19,911 nt of DNA from an uncultured Clostridia bacterium. Its GTDB lineage: Bacteria; Bacillota; Clostridia; Oscillospirales; Ruminococcaceae. The stretch lies in the NCBI GenBank assembly GCA_938014915.1, contig CALLQQ010000047.1, forward strand, positions 1 to 19,911. Direction: 5' to 3'. Below, in pieces: positions 7,310-14,602 of the stretch. The translations under genes and the position numbers were made by a program. Below the pieces are notes generated by a model, which saw only the letters and a list, made by a program, of their open reading frames with translations, was not told where the DNA came from and searched no databases. Position 1 is the stretch's first letter; each line of letters starts with the position of its first letter.

Positions 7310-8173
7310 ATGAAAAGTAGTAAAAGAGCAAATACTATCAAATGGCTATTAGATATAATAGTAATCCTATTTGGCACGGCAGTATTTGCAATTGGTGTGC
7401 ATTCATTTACTGCGCCTAGCAAAATTGCGCCCGGCGGCGTCACCGGTATTTCGACGGTGATTAACTATCTAACTAGCATTCCAATCGGTGTAGTCGTCGC
7501 CGCTATCAATGTCCCAATCATTATACTGGGTTTTTTCTTCCTGGGTAGGAAATTAATTATTAAGACGATAATTTCAACAATTGCGTTCTCGATCCTCGTC
7601 GATTACGGTTTTAAATATGTACCCGTATATCAAGGCGATTTGATGATAGCATCGCTGTTCGGTGGCGCATTCATCGGCATCGGCCTTGGGATTGTATATA
7701 CAAGGGAGGGGACGACGGGCGGCATGGATATCATCAACCGCCTCATTCAGACGAAAGTACCCCACGTTAAACTTGGCAGAATTACATTAGCTACCGACGT
7801 TGTTGTAATTGCAATTGCAACATTGGCATTCAAGGATATTAATGCAGCGCTATATGCGGTAGTAGCCATGTATGTTTCAACACATATGATGGATGTCCTA
7901 ATGTATGGGAGGAACGAGCGCAAACTAATGCTAATAGTAACACAGCGACCGCATCCAATATCGGAGCGCATCATTAAAATGAACCGTGGTGTTACGATTA
8001 TGAAAGCGCAGGGAGCATATTCGGGCATGGATAATAATGTTATATTATGCGCAGTTGCTAAGAATCAGTATTATAGGGTTCGGCGAATCGTGACTGAAAC
8101 CGATCCGAAGGCTTTTATAATAATAACAAGTGCCGCCGAAGTATTGGGAGAGGGATTTGTTCCCCTTTCGTAA
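7310..8173 (+). CDS. YitT family membrane protein (DUF161 plus DUF2179)
   Basis: 287 residues. The N-terminal two thirds are hydrophobic, with about five or six membrane segments (starting at roughly residues 12-30, 50-76, 84-104, 112-130, 160-180) and the family motifs PSKIAPGGVTGIST and TREGTTGGMDII. The C-terminal soluble part, about 205-287, is a DUF2179 domain with GVTIMKAQGAYSGMDNNVIL and a late TDPKAFIIITSAAEVLGEGF. The family is widespread in Firmicutes and its molecular function is unknown, so transport or sensing are only possibilities. GAAAGGGTG precedes the ATG. It follows mrnC after 24 bases and is probably the last gene of the obgE unit; a small hairpin follows. Confidence 0.92.
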   Translation: MKSSKRANTIKWLLDIIVILFGTAVFAIGVHSFTAPSKIAPGGVTGISTVINYLTSIPIGVVVAAINVPIIILGFFFLGRKLIIKTIISTIAFSILVDYGFKYVPVYQGDLMIASLFGGAFIGIGLGIVYTREGTTGGMDIINRLIQTKVPHVKLGRITLATDVVVIAIATLAFKDINAALYAVVAMYVSTHMMDVLMYGRNERKLMLIVTQRPHPISERIIKMNRGVTIMKAQGAYSGMDNNVILCAVAKNQYYRVRRIVTETDPKAFIIITSAAEVLGEGFVPLS

Positions 8174-8175
8174 GT

Positions 8176-8193
8176 GCGAGCATTTTGCTTGCG
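8176..8193 (+). other. Small hairpin after the yitT-like gene
   Basis: GCGAGC-ATTTT-GCTTGC forms a 6-bp stem with one G-T wobble just after the stop codon. It lacks a U-tract. Its 3' arm overlaps the -35 box of the following promoter. Confidence 0.4.
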
Positions 8194-8217
8194 TCGGAAG
8201 AATCTATGTGATATACT
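8189..8217 (+). promoter_or_regulatory. Promoter for the YebC-family gene
   Basis: -35 TTGCGT (8189-8194), 17-bp spacer, -10 TATACT (8212-8217) with an extended TGA in front. Transcription would start near 8224, giving a leader of about 88 bases. The leader holds two imperfect, related hairpins, ATTTCC-GAAAGGCG-AAAT and ATTTCC-CGACA-GGAAGTTAAAT. Confidence 0.7.
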
Positions 8218-8311
8218 GAATATGGATTTCCGAAAGGCGAAATACTATATGTATGTACTAGATGTAGATTTCCCGACAGGAAGTTAAATATTTTTTTGAA
8301 AGGTTGATATC

Positions 8312-9046
8312 ATGGCAGGCCATTCCAAATGGAGTAACATTAAGAAGAAAAAAGAGAAAACTGACGCACAACGAGCGAAAGTTTTCACTAAAATTGGTCG
8401 TGAAATTTCCGTTTGCGTGAGGGAAGGTGGACCTGACCCAACCACTAATGCTAGGCTTAGGGATTTAATTGCTAAAGCAAAAGCGAATAATGTACCCAAT
8501 GATAATATAGATCGTCTAATCAAAAAAGCATCGGGCGATGGCGATAAAGAAACATATGAGAATATCGTATACGAGGGCTATGGGCCGAATGGCGTAGCCG
8601 TTATCGTAGAATGTCTATCCGACAACCGTAACAGAACGGCGTCGGATATTCGGCATTACTTTGATAAATTCGGCGGCAACCTTGGCACAACAGGTTGCGT
8701 ATCTTTTATGTTCACTCAAAAGGGCGTAATAATTGCCGAAACAGGCGATCGTGACGAAGAAGAAATTATGGAAGATTGCTTTGAGGCGGGGGCGGAAGAT
8801 TTCACTATCGAAGATGGTGAAGTTGAATTCCTATCTGAATCGGGCGATTTTACAGCGGTGAGGGATTATATCACTGAAAAAGGGTATACCATCTTATCGG
8901 CGGAGATTGAGCAAATTCCATCTACATATACTAAACTTGAAGATGAGGAATTAATCACAAAAATGACGAAACTACTAGATGCGCTTGAAGATAACGACGA
9001 TGTGCAAGACGTATGGCATAATTGGGAGTATGATGGAGAAGAATAA
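8312..9046 (+). CDS. YebC/TACO1-family protein
   Basis: 244 residues, normal for the family. The N-terminus MAGHSKWSNIKKKKEKTDAQRAKVF is diagnostic, followed by ARLRDLIAKAKANNVPNDNI and NRTASDIRHYFDKFGGNLGTTGCVSFMF. The family is annotated as a transcriptional regulator (PmpR in Pseudomonas), but several members, including mitochondrial TACO1 and a Bacillus homologue, act in translation by easing ribosome stalling, notably at proline-rich stretches. GAAAGGT lies 7 bases before the ATG and follows a run of seven T. The FkbM-family gene overlaps or abuts the 3' end, so the two are probably cotranscribed. Confidence 0.95.
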   Translation: MAGHSKWSNIKKKKEKTDAQRAKVFTKIGREISVCVREGGPDPTTNARLRDLIAKAKANNVPNDNIDRLIKKASGDGDKETYENIVYEGYGPNGVAVIVECLSDNRNRTASDIRHYFDKFGGNLGTTGCVSFMFTQKGVIIAETGDRDEEEIMEDCFEAGAEDFTIEDGEVEFLSESGDFTAVRDYITEKGYTILSAEIEQIPSTYTKLEDEELITKMTKLLDALEDNDDVQDVWHNWEYDGEE

Positions 9047-10124
9047 TGTGCGTGGCATTAGCATAGTAGATCTACTCAGCGAGCATATAAGCATATGGGA
9101 CTATCTATCAAAAACGGATAGACCCATTGTGCTATATGGAATGGGCGATGGCGCAATTAAAGTGATGAATGCACTCTCTCAATACGGGAAAAAGCCCGAT
9201 GCTATTTTTGCAAGTGATGAGTTTGTGCGTGGACATGAATTCCTATCCTACCCCGTGCGCAGGCTTTCAGACATTGAGCGAATGTATGACCACCCGATAA
9301 TATTGCTCTGTTTCGCCGCTGGATATGATAGCTTGATAGATAGAATATATGAATTATCGAGCAGGCATGAGCTTTATGCACCCGACCTACCGGTAATTGG
9401 TGGCGGACTTTTTGATTATCAATATGTAATTGATAATCAAAAAGATATAGAAGAAGTTTATAATTTGCTAGACGATGAGTTGTCTAGGCAGGTCTACATC
9501 AATATATTGAATTTTAAAATTAGCGGAAAGATTCATTATCTCAAGGACATCACGACAATGCGTGATGAAGTCTTTGAGAATATTATTGTGCCTAAATCGG
9601 GCGACACTTATATTGATTGCGGCGCATATAATGGTGATACAATTGAGGAAATTTTGCATTTTACTAACGGTGAAATGGCTAGGATTATTGCCTTTGAGCC
9701 CGATAAAAAGAATTTTAAGAAGTTGCAAAGAAATACCGAGAACTTGCAATTTGTGCAGTTGCATTATGCAGGAGTGTGGAATGAGGATAGTGCGGTAAAC
9801 TTCCTATCAAAGGCGGGAAGACATTCATCAATATCGGAGAAAGGCACACCGACCCAGATGCGTAGTATTGATAAAGTCCTAGCTGGCGAACCTGCCGATA
9901 TTATAAAATTCGATGTTGAAGGTGCAGAATTTGAGGCATTGTTAGGCGCAAAAGATACAATTGCCAAGTATTCGCCAAGGATCCTGCTATCACTCTATCA
10001 TAGGAACGAAGATATTTTCAAATTGCCGTTATTGTTGAAACGGCTAAATCCCAGGTATCGAATTTTTATGCGACATCATCATTATATACCGGCATGGGAG
10101 ACAAATTTATATGCAAGTATATAA
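9033..10124 (+). CDS. FkbM-family SAM-dependent methyltransferase
   Basis: About 363 residues in two parts. The N-terminal ~180 residues contain a Rossmann-like stretch, PIVLYGMGDGAIKVMNAL near residue 31, as often found ahead of FkbM domains in Clostridia. The C-terminal half is the methyltransferase: SAM-binding DTYIDCGAYNGDT at about 192-203, acidic strand IIAFEPDKKNFKKL near 220, and IIKFDVEGAEFEAL near 290. FkbM proteins methylate hydroxyl groups of sugars or polyketides; the substrate here is unknown. The start is uncertain: ATG at 9030 or 9033 would overlap the yebC-like gene by 14-17 bases, while GTG at 9048 has the better-spaced GGAG (9035-9038) and avoids overlap. A solitary FkbM gene behind a translation-linked gene is a slightly unusual context, with no glycan cluster nearby. 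Confidence 0.88.
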   Translation: MEKNNVRGISIVDLLSEHISIWDYLSKTDRPIVLYGMGDGAIKVMNALSQYGKKPDAIFASDEFVRGHEFLSYPVRRLSDIERMYDHPIILLCFAAGYDSLIDRIYELSSRHELYAPDLPVIGGGLFDYQYVIDNQKDIEEVYNLLDDELSRQVYINILNFKISGKIHYLKDITTMRDEVFENIIVPKSGDTYIDCGAYNGDTIEEILHFTNGEMARIIAFEPDKKNFKKLQRNTENLQFVQLHYAGVWNEDSAVNFLSKAGRHSSISEKGTPTQMRSIDKVLAGEPADIIKFDVEGAEFEALLGAKDTIAKYSPRILLSLYHRNEDIFKLPLLLKRLNPRYRIFMRHHHYIPAWETNLYASI

Positions 10125-10129
10125 AAATG

Positions 10130-10173
10130 AAGCTATTTTGCAAGTTTTGCAAATACATCTTGCAAAATAGCTT
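10130..10173 (+). terminator. 15-bp hairpin after the FkbM-family gene
   Basis: AAGCTATTTTGCAAG pairs perfectly with CTTGCAAAATAGCTT around a 14-base loop. It starts 5 bases after the stop codon. The following bases are TAAATAT rather than a clean U-tract. The 3' arm contains the -35 element of the next promoter, so the site may also be an operator. Confidence 0.65.
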
Positions 10174-10188
10174 TAAATATATTACAAT
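10160..10188 (+). promoter_or_regulatory. Promoter for the aminotransferase gene
   Basis: -35 TTGCAA (10160-10165), 17-bp spacer, -10 TACAAT (10183-10188). Start of transcription would be near 10195. The -35 lies inside the 3' arm of the preceding hairpin. Confidence 0.75.
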
Positions 10189-10248
10189 AGTATTGGCAAT
10201 TGATCCAGCTTAAAAATTAAATATGCAGTAAAGAAGGGAAGATTTATT

Positions 10249-11529
10249 ATGAAGGCATATGCGGCGCTTTCTAATGAGGAGCTTATCACATTAAAAAGGG
10301 AGCTTGAATCAGAGTATACCGAATTTAAAAATAGAAAATTAACTCTTGATATGTCAAGGGGTAAACCGTCATCGGATCAGCTAGATTTATCTAAAGGAAT
10401 GTTAGAGAGTCTAAAAAGTGATGACTATATTTCGGCTGATGGCACTGATTGCAGGAATTACGGCATACTTGACGGGATTATGGAAGCAAAGCAGATGTTC
10501 TCACAAATGCTGAATGTATCTACAAATGAAATTATTATCGGTGGGAATTCCAGCCTAAACTTAATGTACGATATAATCGCAAAGGCAATGATTTTCGGAG
10601 TAGCCGGTAGTGAAAAGCCATGGGGCAAATACGATAAAATTAAATTCCTATGCCCCAGCCCCGGATATGATAGGCATTTTGCTATATGTGAGCATTTTGG
10701 CATCGAGATGATAACTATCGAACTGAGTGACGATGGGCCCGACATGGATAGGATAGAGGAACTTGTTCGCACAGATGAAACTATCAAAGGTATTTGGTGC
10801 GTGCCAAAATATTCTAATCCTGATGGAATCACATATTCCGATGAAGTCGTTAAGCGTTTTGCTAATTTAAATACGGCGGCAAATGACTTCAGAATCTTCT
10901 GGGACAATGCTTATTGCGTGCATGATTTAACCGATAAACCAGATAAGTTGCTCGACTTACTTGATGAATGTAAAAAGTGCGGCAATGATGATATGCCATT
11001 TATGTTTGCATCTACCGCTAAGATTTCATTTGCAGGATCGGGCATTGCGGTAATAGCTGCAAGTGAAGATAATATCAACTTTATCAAAAAGCAAATGGCT
11101 ATCCAGACGATCGGATCGGATAAAATTAATCAGCTCAGGCATTGCCGATTCTTCGGTGATTTTAATGGAATCCTTGAACATATGAAGAAACATCGTGATA
11201 TAATCGCTCCCAAATTCGATGTTGTTATCGGGATGTTAGATAGTGAGATTGCCCCACTCGGAATTGCAAGCTATCGCAAGCCGAATGGTGGTTACTTCAT
11301 TTCACTCAATACGATGGACGGATGCGCAAAGCGTGTTGCGTCGTTGTGCAAAGACGCAGGAGTGATTCTCACACCGGCAGGAGTAACATTCCCATATTCA
11401 GTTGATGTGAGGGATAGGAATATCCGCATAGCGCCGACATTCCCGCCCGTATCTGAATTAAAGGTAGCAATGGAATTGCTATGCCTATGCATAAAACTAG
11501 CATCGGTGGAAAAATTACTCGAACAATAA
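10249..11529 (+). CDS. Class I/II aminotransferase, subgroup Ic aspartate-aminotransferase-like
   Basis: 426-residue PLP enzyme. It opens with a helical region and the substrate-loop motif LTLDMSRGKPSSDQLDLS (about 31-48), then NYGILDG and IIGGNSSLNLMYD (phosphate-binding region near 96-108). YSNPDG at 188-193 and DNAY at 219-222 contact the pyridine ring, and Lys258 in STAKISFAGSG is the Schiff-base lysine. A C-terminal arginine in NIRIAPTFPP binds the substrate carboxylate. This pattern matches the Pfam Asp_aminotransf group, whose Corynebacterium member is an aspartate aminotransferase, so transfer between aspartate and 2-oxoglutarate is the best guess; the substrate is not proven by sequence. 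GAAGGGAAG precedes the ATG. It is a single-gene unit with its own promoter and terminator. Confidence 0.9.
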   Translation: MKAYAALSNEELITLKRELESEYTEFKNRKLTLDMSRGKPSSDQLDLSKGMLESLKSDDYISADGTDCRNYGILDGIMEAKQMFSQMLNVSTNEIIIGGNSSLNLMYDIIAKAMIFGVAGSEKPWGKYDKIKFLCPSPGYDRHFAICEHFGIEMITIELSDDGPDMDRIEELVRTDETIKGIWCVPKYSNPDGITYSDEVVKRFANLNTAANDFRIFWDNAYCVHDLTDKPDKLLDLLDECKKCGNDDMPFMFASTAKISFAGSGIAVIAASEDNINFIKKQMAIQTIGSDKINQLRHCRFFGDFNGILEHMKKHRDIIAPKFDVVIGMLDSEIAPLGIASYRKPNGGYFISLNTMDGCAKRVASLCKDAGVILTPAGVTFPYSVDVRDRNIRIAPTFPPVSELKVAMELLCLCIKLASVEKLLEQ

Positions 11530-11538
11530 GAATAAAAT

Positions 11539-11575
11539 AAAGGCATGCTGTGATTAATCGCAGCATGCCTTTTTA
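11539..11575. terminator. Bidirectional terminator between convergent genes
   Basis: AAAGGCATGCTG and CAGCATGCCTTT form a 12-bp stem around TGATTAATCG. The + strand ends in TTTTT and the - strand in TTTATTTTATT, so it can stop both the aminotransferase transcript and the convergent membrane-protein transcript. Confidence 0.92.
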
Positions 11576-11584
11576 GTTTATATT

Positions 11585-12121
11585 CTAGGATTCTTCAGCT
11601 AATTCATCGGGCTCCTTCTTTTTAGGGAAGTTGATTGTTAAATTAATGATGATGGATACGATAACGCCGTATGCCGTTTCCGCAAATCTACGGAACGCGA
11701 ATGCGTACGGTGCAGAACCTTTATTAAGAATTATTACTGATAGCAGCACGAAGCAAGCAACAGCGGCGGACTCTTTTTTATTAAACTTATTGCTGATATA
11801 TAATGTAGCAATTACCGCAACTGTTACACATATTTGGAATAGATAAGGTGACGATACGTTACGCGTTAGGAAGATCGCTGGCACTGACATTGCCCCGCCT
11901 ATGAAAGTAGCTATTATACGATTAAAACCGTGTTTTTTTGAATTCTCTAAAGTATCTTGCATAGATATAATTGCACCCATGCAAGCATAGAAAGACAATT
12001 CTCCTTTGAGTAGATACATCGTGATTAAACAGATATGAACGGAGATAGCGGTTTTAATAATGCGCATGCCAATACCATGCTTTTTATGTAGATCATAAAT
12101 AAAGCTCAGCACTTTCTTCAT
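11585..12121 (-). CDS. Aromatic acid exporter/FUSC-like membrane protein, short form
   Basis: 178 residues, mostly hydrophobic, with about five membrane segments. The pattern RIIKTAISVHICLITMYLL, then FYACMGAIISMQDTLENS and HGFNRIIATFIGGAMSVPA, matches the ArAE_1/FUSC-type membrane domain found in aromatic acid exporter family proteins and YqjA/YgaE-like Firmicutes proteins. Longer relatives carry a cytoplasmic C-terminal domain that is missing here; instead the protein ends in a short charged tail, KKKEPDELAEES. Substrate is unknown, and transport itself is inferred from the family. AAGGGG lies about 13 bases before the ATG. It follows the DedA gene after 41 bases on the same strand and shares its transcript in all likelihood. 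Confidence 0.82.
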   Translation of the reverse strand: MKKVLSFIYDLHKKHGIGMRIIKTAISVHICLITMYLLKGELSFYACMGAIISMQDTLENSKKHGFNRIIATFIGGAMSVPAIFLTRNVSSPYLFQICVTVAVIATLYISNKFNKKESAAVACFVLLSVIILNKGSAPYAFAFRRFAETAYGVIVSIIINLTINFPKKKEPDELAEES

Positions 12122-12162
12122 ATTTAGTTATTTCCCCTTTATTATACATACCTATAAATATT

Positions 12163-12816
12163 TTAGTTTGCAGTACTATCTTCGTTTTTTGTTGAGATGC
12201 GTTTCTTATAGAAAATGATAGCTAGCACTAGGAATATAATGCCTAACACGACAAGAGCAATGAACGAATAAGTATCCATATATACAAGAACATTTTCCCA
12301 TAAATCGCCTAGCGCCTTGCCGAGGTATACAAGCACCATGTTCCAGATAAAAGTTCCTGCTGTCGTTAGCAACAAGAATATGGGCATCTCCATCTTTGTA
12401 ATGCCCGCCGGAATGGAAATTAAACTCCTAACAATTGGTATGAATCGGCAGAAGAAAACAGTCGTCTTTCCTCTTTTAGAAAACCACTGTGTTGATTTGC
12501 TCACATCTTCCTTTTTAAACCGAAGAATCCTACCCACTTTGCTATCGATTAATTTTTCCAGCCGTTGCGGATTGAGAATTCTACCCACTCCATATAAAAC
12601 GATTGCACCGAGAACAGCGCCAATTGTTGCAAAGATGACAACTCCCCAATAAGTCATCTTAGATGATAAAGTCAAAAAGCCACCAAATGTTAGAATAACC
12701 TCCGATGGAATCGGAGGAAAAATATTTTCTATTGCTATCATCAGCATTATAAGCACATAACCTAAAATGCCAACATCGGCGAATTTCATTAATATCTCAG
12801 TTATAAATTCTTGCAT
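12163..12816 (-). CDS. DedA family (SNARE-associated/VTT domain) membrane protein
   Basis: 217 residues, the usual DedA size. The re-entrant region AIENIFPPIPSEVILTFGGFL (Glu30, Glu39) and the second motif FFCRFIPIVRSLISIPAGI (Arg124, Arg130) are the conserved charged segments required for function in E. coli YqjA and relatives. Two C-terminal membrane segments follow, about 145-170 and 185-207. Some DedA members (UptA of Bacillus) recycle undecaprenyl phosphate across the membrane, and others move phospholipids; which applies here is open. The ATG is preceded by AGGGGTG. It is the first gene of the minus-strand pair and is transcribed away from purB. Confidence 0.94.
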   Translation of the reverse strand: MQEFITEILMKFADVGILGYVLIMLMIAIENIFPPIPSEVILTFGGFLTLSSKMTYWGVVIFATIGAVLGAIVLYGVGRILNPQRLEKLIDSKVGRILRFKKEDVSKSTQWFSKRGKTTVFFCRFIPIVRSLISIPAGITKMEMPIFLLLTTAGTFIWNMVLVYLGKALGDLWENVLVYMDTYSFIALVVLGIIFLVLAIIFYKKRISTKNEDSTAN

Positions 12817-12850
12817 ATTACACCCCTAAAACTATTAATTGACCATATAT

Positions 12851-12879
12851 ATAATGCCACAATAAAGTGCGGAAGTCAA
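12851..12879 (-). promoter_or_regulatory. Candidate promoter for the DedA gene
   Basis: On the minus strand, TTGACT (12879-12874) is followed by a 17-bp spacer and CATTAT (12856-12851), within AT-rich sequence that offers slightly shifted -10 alternatives (TTATAT). The -35 is good, the -10 moderate. Confidence 0.5.
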
Positions 12880-12948
12880 GATGACACCACTTATATTAAG
12901 CTAACTTCAGTCATGATTTATGAAAAACTTCTTTTTTCGTGCTTATGC

Positions 12949-12977
12949 TTGTTTACATCTTTATCGTATGTTATAAT
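12949..12977 (+). promoter_or_regulatory. Promoter for purB
   Basis: -35 TTGTTT (12949-12954), 17-bp spacer, perfect -10 TATAAT (12972-12977) with extended TGT in front. Transcription starts near 12984, leaving a leader of about 59 bases with a hairpin. Confidence 0.8.
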
Positions 12978-12996
12978 TAACTGTATTATGCAATGA

Positions 12997-13021
12997 AAGA
13001 TTATGCCCTTTGGCTAATCTT
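12997..13021 (+). promoter_or_regulatory. Hairpin in the purB leader
   Basis: AAGATTA and TAATCTT, with inner GCC/GGC, close around a CTTT loop with one bulged T: 10 base pairs in all. It lies between the likely transcription start and the GGAGG ribosome site (13033-13037). No U-tract follows directly. It may protect the 5' end, act as an attenuator, or bind a regulator; the sequence does not decide. Confidence 0.55.
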
Positions 13022-13042
13022 ACTATTTATTCGGAGGTTATT

Positions 13043-14473
13043 ATGACAAAAAGTTATGAAAGTCCATTTTCGACGAGATATGCTAGTGATGAGATGCAGT
13101 ATCTATTTTCAGCTGATAAGAAATTTACTACTTGGAGGCGGCTATGGATAGCCTTAGCTAAAGCGGAACAGAAGCTAGGATTACCCATAACGGATGAGCA
13201 AATCAAGCAGCTTGAAGATAATGCTAATAACATTAATTATGATGTTGCCGCAAAGAGAGAGAAGGAAGTCCGCCACGACGTTATGGCGCATGTATATGCT
13301 TACGGCAAGCAATGCCCCGACGCAAGCGGAATCATTCATTTAGGTGCGACATCCTGCTATGTTGGCGATAATACTGACATTATTATAATGAAAGAGGCAA
13401 TGGAAGTTGTCCGCCGCAAATTAATCAATGTTATTGCCAATTTATCTAAATTTGCAGACGAATATAAGGCGCTACCAACATTGGGATATACCCACTTGCA
13501 ACCCGCACAGCTTACAACAGTAGGTAAGAGGGCTACCCTATGGTTATACGAATTCCTGCTTGATTTAGAGGATATCGAGTACAGAATTAGCACGCTGAAA
13601 TTGCTCGGTTCTAAAGGCACCACAGGAACACAGGCAAGCTTCGTCGAATTGTTCGAGGGGGACACGGACAAAATTGACGAACTTGAAAGACTAATCAGCG
13701 AGGAAATCGGCATTGAAGGTGTTGTTCCTGTTTCGGGACAGACATATTCGAGGAAGGTGGATGCGCAAATTCTCTCCGCACTAAGCGGAGTGGCGCAATC
13801 GGCGAGCAAATTTTCGCACGATATGCGTATTCTTCAAAGTTTCAAAGAGATGGAAGAGCCATTTGAAAAGAGCCAAATCGGCTCATCGGCTATGCCGTAT
13901 AAACGCAATCCAATGAGGTGTGAGAGGATTTCAGCATTATCAAGATATGTTATCATTAACAGCATCAATCCATCTTTTACGGCGGCAACACAATGGTTCG
14001 AGAGAACACTTGACGATTCAGCTAACAAGAGAATATCAGTTGCTGAGGCTTTTCTAGCGGTGGATTCTATCATGAATATAATGCTGAGCGTTACCGATGG
14101 TCTTGTTGTGTATCCGAAAGTCATTGAACAAAGGCTAAATAATGAATTGCCATTTATGGCGACGGAAAACATTATGATGCAAGCAGTGAAAAAAGGTGGC
14201 AACCGTCAAGAATTGCATGAGAAGCTCCGCTCACATTCGATTGAAGCAGCTAGGTTAGTCAAAGAGCAGGGATTAGAAAATGATCTAGTTGAACGAATTA
14301 GTGCAGATAAGGATTTTATGCTATCAAAGGAAGAAATCGAGGAAATTTTAAAGCCCGAGAATTTTGTCGGCAGATCAATCGAGCAGGTTGAACGCTTCCT
14401 TTCTTCCTATATATTGCCTATTTTAGATGATAATAAGAACATTTTAGGTGAAAATGCCGACTTATCTGTATAA
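13043..14473 (+). CDS. purB: Adenylosuccinate lyase, long animal-like subtype
   Basis: Catalyses two steps in purine synthesis: SAICAR to AICAR plus fumarate, and adenylosuccinate to AMP plus fumarate. The protein has 476 residues, closer to animal ADSL (about 480) than to the roughly 430-residue Bacillus PurB. The fumarase/lyase signature GSSAMPYKRNPMRCER is at 280-295 with catalytic Ser281; His151 in GYTHLQPAQ and His78 in RHDVMAH complete the active site. GATSCYVGDNTD and QWFERTLDDSANKRI are further segments strongly like the vertebrate enzyme as I recall it. The ATG at 13043 is chosen over an upstream in-frame start at 13010 because GGAGGT sits 5 bases before it and the other start lies in the leader hairpin. 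It is divergent from the DedA gene and forms its own unit. Confidence 0.97.
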   Translation: MTKSYESPFSTRYASDEMQYLFSADKKFTTWRRLWIALAKAEQKLGLPITDEQIKQLEDNANNINYDVAAKREKEVRHDVMAHVYAYGKQCPDASGIIHLGATSCYVGDNTDIIIMKEAMEVVRRKLINVIANLSKFADEYKALPTLGYTHLQPAQLTTVGKRATLWLYEFLLDLEDIEYRISTLKLLGSKGTTGTQASFVELFEGDTDKIDELERLISEEIGIEGVVPVSGQTYSRKVDAQILSALSGVAQSASKFSHDMRILQSFKEMEEPFEKSQIGSSAMPYKRNPMRCERISALSRYVIINSINPSFTAATQWFERTLDDSANKRISVAEAFLAVDSIMNIMLSVTDGLVVYPKVIEQRLNNELPFMATENIMMQAVKKGGNRQELHEKLRSHSIEAARLVKEQGLENDLVERISADKDFMLSKEEIEEILKPENFVGRSIEQVERFLSSYILPILDDNKNILGENADLSV

Positions 14474-14478
14474 AATCG

Positions 14479-14507
14479 TTGACTTTTTTATGCACATATC
14501 TTATAAT
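14479..14507 (+). promoter_or_regulatory. Promoter for secD-secF
   Basis: -35 TTGACT (14479-14484), 17-bp spacer, perfect -10 TATAAT (14502-14507), starting 5 bases after the purB stop. Transcription begins near 14514. The 89-base leader can fold at 14556-14586 (AGAAATC with GATTTCT, inner CAAT-TGCT-ATTG), just before the GGGGG ribosome site. No terminator is visible between purB and this promoter, so read-through from purB is possible. Confidence 0.85.
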
Positions 14508-14602
14508 TATTGAAGATGCAATTTTAATGCAATATTATCAAATAAAATTTTGCTTAGAAATCAGACAATTGCTATTGACGATTTCTACATGGGGGTTAAC
14601 CG

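Noticed and set aside
10458..10907. 149-codon open frame on the minus strand
   Set aside because: Antisense to the aminotransferase gene, with no motif or upstream signals.
12952..12977. TTTACA as the -35 box of purB
   Set aside because: The spacer to TATAAT would be only 14 bp; TTGTTT at 12949 gives 17 bp.
13357..14202. Two minus-strand open frames of 150 and 122 codons
   Set aside because: Both are antisense to purB, whose protein is conserved throughout; no start signals.
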